Of a DNA stretch of 10,226 bases, positions 5,326 to 10,226 are shown in pieces. Origin of the DNA: Elusimicrobia bacterium RIFOXYB2_FULL_49_7 (GTDB lineage: Bacteria; Fibrobacterota; OXYB2-FULL-49-7); contig MGVN01000080.1 in assembly GCA_001800515.1 (NCBI GenBank), positions 1 through 10,226 of the forward strand, in the 5' to 3' direction. The notes beneath the pieces are model-generated. The model had not been told where the DNA came from. It made no database searches and worked only from the letters and a program-made list of their open reading frames with translations. A program made the translations under genes and the position numbers. How positions within the stretch are numbered: position 1 is the stretch's first letter; each line of letters begins with the position of its first letter.

Positions 5326-6582
5326 TTATTCTATGACCGTATAGGCCCGTTCATTATGTTCCGTCACATCCAGACCGATGGCTTCCGCCTGAGGCGTTAC
5401 CCGCATGCCAATCACCCTATCCACCACTTTAAAGATAACCACTGTCATGACCAGAGAATACAATCCCGTGGCTAAGACCGAGACAAACTGAATCCACAGC
5501 TGATGATGATTCCCGGCAAAAAAACCACTGTAATCGCCCTGGACCGCGGGCACCGCAAAAAGACCGGTCGCCAACGCACCCCATATTCCACCGATACCGT
5601 GAACACCGAACGCATCCAACGCATCATCATAACCTAAGCGGGTTTTCACATGAATGACCATATAGTAACAAATGAGACTGCTCAGACCTCCGATGATCAT
5701 GGCACCCTGTATATCCACAAACCCGGCTGCCGGCGTTATAGCCACCAAGCCCGCTACGGCTCCGGTAGCCGCACCGAGAATAGTGGGGCGACGATGAAAA
5801 ACCCTATCCAGCAATGCCCAGCTTAATGCCGCCGCGCTGGCTGCCACCTGAGTAATGACAAAGGCATGAGCTGCCAGGCCATCCGCCGCCAGGGAAGAAC
5901 CCGCATTAAATCCAAACCAACCGAACCAGAGCATGGCACCCCCTAAAAGGGTCAACGGAAGGTTATGAGGAGGTGTGATTCGATGAAAAGAACGCTTTTT
6001 TATCATCACTGCGGTCACCAACGCAGCCACACCGGCATTGATATGAACCACAGTGCCACCCGCAAAATCAAGCACCCCTTTCTTCAACAACCAGCCATCC
6101 GACGACCAGACCCAATGTGCTATCGGATCATAAACCAGTGTCGTCCAACAGAGAATAAATAACAGATAAGCGGAAAATTTCATCCGTTCTGCAAATGCAC
6201 CAATAATAAGGGCCGGTGTAATGGCCGCAAACATGGCCTGAAAAATAATAAAAGCCAGATGAGGTACACGCGCTTCCGGCTGTGAAATAAAATAGGGGCT
6301 TGCGGAAAAACCGATACCTTTTAAAAAAGCCCAATCCAAACTTCCGATGAATGGGGCCCATATTCCCTTGCCCGGTCCAAAGGAAAGTGAATATCCGATA
6401 ATCACCCACTGGAGCGAGACCAAGGAAAGCGCGACAATGCATTGCATCAACACGCTTAACACGTTCTTTTTCCGGACCAAGCCTCCATAAAAGAGGGCCA
6501 ACCCCGGAACCGTCATGAACATGACTAATGCAGCGCTCATCAACACCCACGCCGTGTTGCCAAAATCAATCTTATATTGCAT
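5326..6582 (-). CDS. amt: Ammonium transporter, Amt/MEP/Rh family
   Basis: A trimeric inner-membrane channel for ammonium uptake. The 418 residues fit 11 transmembrane helices, starting at about residue 10, with no separate signal peptide (E. coli AmtB has one). ATG 6582 follows AAAGGAGG (6588-6595) at 5 nt. Family residues seen: twin histidines His180 in DFAGGTVVH and His328 in FGVHGIGG, Asp172 (E. coli Asp160), and the phenylalanine gate Phe118 (FQAMFA) and Phe225 (WFGFNAGS, with Trp222 and Ser229). The C-terminal tail GMRVTPQAEAIGLD is the conserved segment that transmits PII control between subunits. It is first in an operon with glnB, the reverse of the common glnK-amtB order. A sigma-54 promoter immediately upstream suggests induction under nitrogen limitation. 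Confidence 0.96.
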   Translation of the reverse strand: MQYKIDFGNTAWVLMSAALVMFMTVPGLALFYGGLVRKKNVLSVLMQCIVALSLVSLQWVIIGYSLSFGPGKGIWAPFIGSLDWAFLKGIGFSASPYFISQPEARVPHLAFIIFQAMFAAITPALIIGAFAERMKFSAYLLFILCWTTLVYDPIAHWVWSSDGWLLKKGVLDFAGGTVVHINAGVAALVTAVMIKKRSFHRITPPHNLPLTLLGGAMLWFGWFGFNAGSSLAADGLAAHAFVITQVAASAAALSWALLDRVFHRRPTILGAATGAVAGLVAITPAAGFVDIQGAMIIGGLSSLICYYMVIHVKTRLGYDDALDAFGVHGIGGIWGALATGLFAVPAVQGDYSGFFAGNHHQLWIQFVSVLATGLYSLVMTVVIFKVVDRVIGMRVTPQAEAIGLDVTEHNERAYTVIE

Positions 6583-6607
6583 AATATCCTCCTTTCCGAT
6601 CTATATT

Positions 6608-6623
6608 GCAATTCGGACACCAA
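6608..6623 (-). promoter_or_regulatory. Sigma-54 (-24/-12) promoter of the amt-glnB operon
   Basis: On the - strand the sequence reads TTGG-TGTCCGAA-TTGC followed by AA. The invariant GG and GC are exactly 10 bp apart, and the flanking TTGG and TTGCA match the sigma-54 consensus; only the less conserved CACG part differs. The start point predicted 12 nt downstream is near 6596, directly before the amt Shine-Dalgarno site, giving a leader of about 14 nt. The match and the context (ammonium transporter plus PII) support each other. No clear NtrC palindrome was seen upstream. Confidence 0.6.
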
Positions 6624-6640
6624 ACACACTTTTTGTTATA

Positions 6641-6674
6641 AAACAATATGTTATATATTTTTTAGAAACAATAT
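6641..6674. repeat. Direct repeat AAACAATAT in the amt/kinase intergenic region
   Basis: AAACAATAT occurs at 6641-6649 and 6666-6674, 25 bp apart, starting about 18 bp upstream of the sigma-54 promoter element. It could be an activator site, but the region is very AT-rich and the repeat may be chance. Confidence 0.25.
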
Positions 6675-6715
6675 CATACATTATTGAATTATATAAATGA
6701 TTAACTGCTACATTT

Positions 6716-6793
6716 TTGTATCTTATTGTTTTTTATGATTATCCCTAATTTTTTCTCTCTTTTTAAACAGAAAAATATATATTTACAATATTC
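6716..6793 (+). promoter_or_regulatory. AT-rich leader of the sensor-kinase pair; weak promoter candidate, no Shine-Dalgarno
   Basis: TATGAT (6734-6739) is one base from the -10 consensus, but no convincing -35 box lies 16-18 bp upstream. The bases before ATG 6794 (tatttacaatattc) contain no AGG or GGA, so translation initiation would rely on an unstructured AT-rich leader. Proposed only because the kinase pair must be expressed from this divergent region. Confidence 0.2.
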
Positions 6794-8374
6794 ATGAAAG
6801 AACCCATTCAGGTCATTATCGTAGATGATGATGAAGAAGATATTGAAATTGTTCGTCGCCATCTTTCGGATTCGATTGAAATCAACTATCACATCATTTC
6901 ATATACCACACCGGCCCATTTTCAGGAAAACTTCCCGACACAAAAAGGCGACCTCATTCTGCTGGATTATCTTTTGGGCGGAGATACCGGCTTATCCATG
7001 CTGAAATGGATAAAATCCGTAAGCGATTGTCCGGTTATTATTTTAACCGGACACGGTGATGAACGAATCGCCGTTGAGATCATGAGAAACGGGGCGGACG
7101 ACTACCTTATCAAGAACGAACTATCCCCAGACATACTTCGCCGCACCCTTCGAGAAGTCCATCACCGTTCGCTCCTGCAAAAGGAAAAGAGAAAAATCGA
7201 ACAGGATCTCAAAACCAGCGAAGCACGCTACCGCAATGTGGTGGAAAAAGCAGGAGACTGCATCGTTGTCGTTCAGAACGAATCCCTTAATTACGTCAAC
7301 CCGCGATTCGCCGACATGCTGGGCTATACCGTCAAAGAACTCACCAACAGACCATTTCATCTCTATTTTTCACCGGAATCTCTTCTCCAAGCCGGAAAAC
7401 TCCAAGAGGAAATGCATTCTCCGGAAAACCCGACGAACCGCGTGTTTGAAATGACCCTGAAACATCGATCCGGAAAGATCGTGGAAGTGGAAATGAGCAG
7501 TTGCGGAACCTTGGTCAACAACCAGCCCGCCGTCATCTACATCCTTCGCGATATCACGGAACGCAAACAATTCCTACGCGGCATCCTAAAAGCAAAAAAA
7601 GCAGCGGAACTGGCCAACAAAACCAAGAATGATTTTCTTTCCGTCATTTCGCACGAACTCAGAACCCCCCTGACCTCCATCCTCGGTTTTACCGAACTGG
7701 TGGCACAGCGAGAAAACAGACAATTGAGCCGAGAATCCCAAACCGATCTCAAAACCATCTTGAAAAACGGCAAACACCTGCTCCATCTCATTGATCAAAT
7801 CCTTCATTTTAAAGCCATTGAATCCGGACGCCTAATCATCAAATCCGAACCCTGCCGCTTGTTCAATCTCCTTAAAGATACCTATCAAACCATCAAGCCG
7901 CTGCTTTCCCAAAAATCCATCCGTTTCGAGATGGAAATAGCCAAACAGCTTCCATGGGTCACGATAGATCCAGTGCGCCTAAAACAAATTCTCCTGAATA
8001 TCCTGGAAAACAGCATCAAATTCACCGAAAAAGGAAGCATTCGGATATCCTTACCCTCTTTTACTCAAGAATCAAAATCCTTTATCATCCGCATTTCGGA
8101 CACGGGAATCGGCATTCCAAAAAACAAGTTGCAAACTATTTTCCGGAAGTTCGAACAGGGCGACACAGGCTCCACCCGAAAATACGGGGGAACCGGACTG
8201 GGGCTCTCCATTTCGAACTCCATCATCGAACTTATGGGCGGCACGATCTCGGTTCAGAGCCGGCAAGGAAAAGGCACAAACTTTCTGCTCACCCTGCCAT
8301 TTCAGCCCGCCACCGAAACAATCCGGAATAAAAAAACACCCGTTTTATCGGGAAAAAAGTGGCCGCATGGCTGA
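6794..8374 (+). CDS. Soluble hybrid sensor histidine kinase, REC-PAS-HisKA-HATPase_c
   Basis: A cytoplasmic two-component kinase of 526 residues without transmembrane segments. Residues 5-122 are a receiver domain with the acidic pair Asp11/Asp12, phosphoacceptor Asp58 (LLDYLL), Thr85 and Lys107. A short helix leads to a PAS domain (about 143-258, ending DITERK). HisKA has His287 in SHELRTPLTS. The ATPase domain has the N-box Asn406 (ENSIKFTEKG), G1 DTGIGIP (Asp436), F-box and G2 GGTGLGLSI. All catalytic motifs are intact. The receiver is at the N-terminus, not the C-terminus, so it probably controls kinase output instead of serving as a relay after it. ATG 6794 directly precedes the receiver and is chosen for that reason, although no Shine-Dalgarno is visible. 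Its last 8 nt overlap the next kinase gene. It is divergent from amt-glnB. The PAS ligand and the output regulator are unknown. Confidence 0.93.
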   Translation: MKEPIQVIIVDDDEEDIEIVRRHLSDSIEINYHIISYTTPAHFQENFPTQKGDLILLDYLLGGDTGLSMLKWIKSVSDCPVIILTGHGDERIAVEIMRNGADDYLIKNELSPDILRRTLREVHHRSLLQKEKRKIEQDLKTSEARYRNVVEKAGDCIVVVQNESLNYVNPRFADMLGYTVKELTNRPFHLYFSPESLLQAGKLQEEMHSPENPTNRVFEMTLKHRSGKIVEVEMSSCGTLVNNQPAVIYILRDITERKQFLRGILKAKKAAELANKTKNDFLSVISHELRTPLTSILGFTELVAQRENRQLSRESQTDLKTILKNGKHLLHLIDQILHFKAIESGRLIIKSEPCRLFNLLKDTYQTIKPLLSQKSIRFEMEIAKQLPWVTIDPVRLKQILLNILENSIKFTEKGSIRISLPSFTQESKSFIIRISDTGIGIPKNKLQTIFRKFEQGDTGSTRKYGGTGLGLSISNSIIELMGGTISVQSRQGKGTNFLLTLPFQPATETIRNKKTPVLSGKKWPHG

Positions 8375-10226
8375 AAAACAAATCAGTCGCCGTTTGCTTT
8401 TCGCGCTCATTTTCTCGGCTGAATACCTGCAAAAACAGGCCTATTCCGAAGAGGAAATCTTCAAGGGTTTTCGTACCCAACTCGACCGTTTCAAACTGAG
8501 AGGCGGTATCGCTTTTTTTGATTCTTCGGGTGAATTCCTCATCTTGCCCCAGGAACTGTTTACGGAAATCGTCCTTCCATCGTTGCGAAAAGAAATCGAT
8601 TGGGGAACCGTCCCCTTTCTATATGACTGGAAGAAGACCCCGGCCTTCCGGGATTGTATCCTCCAAAAACAACCGCTTTTCCTTCCCTCCACCAATCCAA
8701 TCATAGAAAACGCCTTCCCTCCCTCCCTACAGGCCAAAGTGACCCAAACACTCCGCCATATACCGGATGAGCCGGGAGTAATTGTTCCGCTGACAATCGA
8801 GGGAGAAATATTCGGGATACTCATGCTGGGAGGAAAGGGCATTTCAAAGCGTGACCTTCCACTCATCACCTCATTCGGTAATCAAGTGGCCACTGCCATC
8901 CAAAACGCCCGCTTGTTCGCCAAAATCAGGCAGGCGGAATCCCGCTACCGGGATCTCGTTGAAAATATCAATGAAATCATTTATACAATGGACCCCGAAG
9001 GACATTTCACCTTTGTCAGTTCACGATCCCTTTTCGTCCTGGGATATAAACCGGAAGAAGTGATTGGCCGCCCTTTCCAAAATTTCGTGGTCCCTGATGA
9101 TTTACCGACCTTGATCGTCAAATACGCGTCTATTCTGAAGGGTACGTTGGAACCGAGCGAATACCGCATTTACCGTAAAGACGGTTCGGTTCGCTGGGTA
9201 AGAAGCAGCAGTCGGCCGATTCAGGAAAACGGACGCATCATAGGGGTCCGGGGAATTCTGACGGACATCCATGATTATAAGAAAGCGGAAGAGGCTTTTT
9301 GGAAAACCGAACAGGAAAAAACGTTGATTCTGGATAACGTGCAGGATTTCATCATCTACCACAATCTGGACATGCGTATCCTCTGGGCCAACCGGGCCGT
9401 GGAAAATTCCTTCACAGAATCGCCTGTCGGCAAACATTGTTTTCAGGTCTTTGAAAATCGGAACACCGCCTGTGTTCACTGTCCGTTGCCGGACATCCTT
9501 AATGATGGAGAACCGCACGAAGCTGAAGTCATTGCCGGCAACGGCGCACATTGGCTGATTCGGGGTTTTCCGGTAAAGAATGAAAAAGGGAAATTGCTTG
9601 GCATTGTGGAAGTTTCGCAGGACATTTCCGTAAAAAAACGGATCGAAAGTCAAACCCGGGAATACTCCGAAGCCATTGAGCAAAAAAATCTGGAACTGAC
9701 GAACCGCAACAAAGAACTCGATGAATTCACCTATATCGCGAGCCACGACCTCCAGGAACCGCTGAATAAAATTTCCGCATTCAGTGAACTCCTAAAAAAA
9801 GACGCAGGAGATAGCCTTGCAGATAGCGCAAAAAAGGATCTTCATTTCATCCTGAACGCCGTCAAACGGATGCGCATTCTGATTCAGGATCTGCTTCGGT
9901 TGTCACGCACCGGAAAATCGGCCATCAAAATCGGCTTAGTCGACCTGAACCAGCTCACAGCCAAGGTCATCGATACTTTTGCCCCGCAAATCGATTCAAC
10001 AGAGACCCGTTTCATCAAAATGCCCCTGCCGGAATTGTCCGGCGATGCCACCCTTCTTTTTCAATTATATCAAAATCTGATTTCAAATGCCTTGAAATTC
10101 CACGGTGCCGAACCGCTCGTTATCGAATTGACCGCCGAAGCACGGAACAACTGCTGGATTCTCGGGGTACGAGATAATGGTATCGGTATCCGCTCCGAAT
10201 TCTTCGGAAAAATATTCATTCCCTTC
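8367..10226 (+). CDS. Soluble sensor histidine kinase, GAF-PAS-PAS-HisKA-HATPase_c, 3'-truncated by window edge
   Basis: The frame is open for 620 codons from ATG 8367 to the last base. ATG 8367 overlaps the previous gene (ATGGCTGA holds both start and stop), and no other in-frame ATG precedes residue 153. No transmembrane segment is seen. Residues about 20-185 resemble a GAF domain (VIVPLTIEGEIFGILMLGG, then LITSFGNQVATAIQNARLF). PAS-1 spans about 193-302 with LGYKPEEVIGRP. PAS-2 spans about 317-424 with three cysteines, Cys358, Cys369 and Cys372. A coiled coil (about 425-452) leads to the H-box ASHDLQEPLNKI with His460, the phytochrome-like HisKA class. The ATPase domain shows the N-box NLISNALKF (Asn574) and DNGIGI (Asp603); the remainder lies beyond the window. 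Kinases of this class often signal to single receivers, and the receiver at the front of the preceding kinase is an obvious candidate partner. The signals sensed are unknown. Confidence 0.92.
   Translation, partial: MAEKQISRRLLFALIFSAEYLQKQAYSEEEIFKGFRTQLDRFKLRGGIAFFDSSGEFLILPQELFTEIVLPSLRKEIDWGTVPFLYDWKKTPAFRDCILQKQPLFLPSTNPIIENAFPPSLQAKVTQTLRHIPDEPGVIVPLTIEGEIFGILMLGGKGISKRDLPLITSFGNQVATAIQNARLFAKIRQAESRYRDLVENINEIIYTMDPEGHFTFVSSRSLFVLGYKPEEVIGRPFQNFVVPDDLPTLIVKYASILKGTLEPSEYRIYRKDGSVRWVRSSSRPIQENGRIIGVRGILTDIHDYKKAEEAFWKTEQEKTLILDNVQDFIIYHNLDMRILWANRAVENSFTESPVGKHCFQVFENRNTACVHCPLPDILNDGEPHEAEVIAGNGAHWLIRGFPVKNEKGKLLGIVEVSQDISVKKRIESQTREYSEAIEQKNLELTNRNKELDEFTYIASHDLQEPLNKISAFSELLKKDAGDSLADSAKKDLHFILNAVKRMRILIQDLLRLSRTGKSAIKIGLVDLNQLTAKVIDTFAPQIDSTETRFIKMPLPELSGDATLLFQLYQNLISNALKFHGAEPLVIELTAEARNNCWILGVRDNGIGIRSEFFGKIFIPF

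Noticed and set aside
5965..6162. 65-codon + strand frame inside amt
   Set aside because: Antisense to conserved transmembrane segments of Amt, with no supporting features.
6683..6793. NtrC-type palindrome (TGCACC-N5-GGTGCA) upstream of the sigma-54 promoter
   Set aside because: I searched the whole intergenic region by eye and found no match to either half-site.
9102..9746. 214-codon open frame on the - strand inside the second kinase
   Set aside because: It mirrors the PAS-encoding region of an intact kinase and has no family features; a shadow of codon usage.

Overview
The window comes from the chromosome of a Gram-negative bacterium. An outer-membrane OmpA-type protein with a peptidoglycan-binding domain, nucleotide-sugar enzymes and a -24/-12 (sigma-54) promoter all point that way. 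Genes are of moderate G+C and intergenic regions are markedly AT-rich. I cannot fix the phylum from sequence alone. A PII protein without Tyr51, a two-domain sugar dehydrogenase and Gram-negative envelope genes would suit a PVC-type or Fibrobacterota-like lineage, but this is only a guess. No rRNA, tRNA, CRISPR array or insertion sequence was seen.

Left region (1-2009, + strand): the 3' part of a nucleotide-sugar dehydrogenase, followed by a DegT/DnrJ/EryC1/StrS-family PLP aminotransferase. Together they look like the end of a nucleotide-sugar or surface-polysaccharide synthesis locus. Between this locus and the next gene (2010-2512) there is no intact gene. That stretch holds a G9 tract, what looks like a decayed small lipoprotein gene on the - strand, and a 12-bp hairpin.

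Middle region (2513-4840, - strand): a 530-residue OmpA-family protein (signal peptide, predicted beta-barrel, coiled coil with a 28-residue tandem repeat, OmpA_C domain). Its roughly 200-nt leader contains a large dyad and a two-codon mini-ORF behind a strong Shine-Dalgarno site. Upstream lies a MarR-family regulator whose promoter carries an inverted repeat overlapping both the -35 and -10 boxes, as expected for autorepression.

Nitrogen region (4974-6623, - strand): amt followed by glnB. The amt stop codon abuts the glnB ribosome-binding site. A well-spaced sigma-54 promoter (TTGG-N8-TTGC) sits just upstream of amt. PII has Glu where the uridylylated Tyr51 normally is, so if nitrogen status is sensed here it is probably through ATP/ADP/2-oxoglutarate binding and contact with Amt, not classical GlnD uridylylation.

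Right region (6794-10226, + strand): divergent from amt-glnB are two soluble sensor kinases whose coding regions overlap by 8 nt. The first is REC-PAS-HisKA-HATPase. The second is GAF-PAS-PAS-HisKA-HATPase and runs off the window. The second has a phytochrome-type H-box and a three-cysteine PAS domain. The receiver at the front of the first kinase could accept phosphate from the second. A functional tie to the ammonium operon is suggested only by position.
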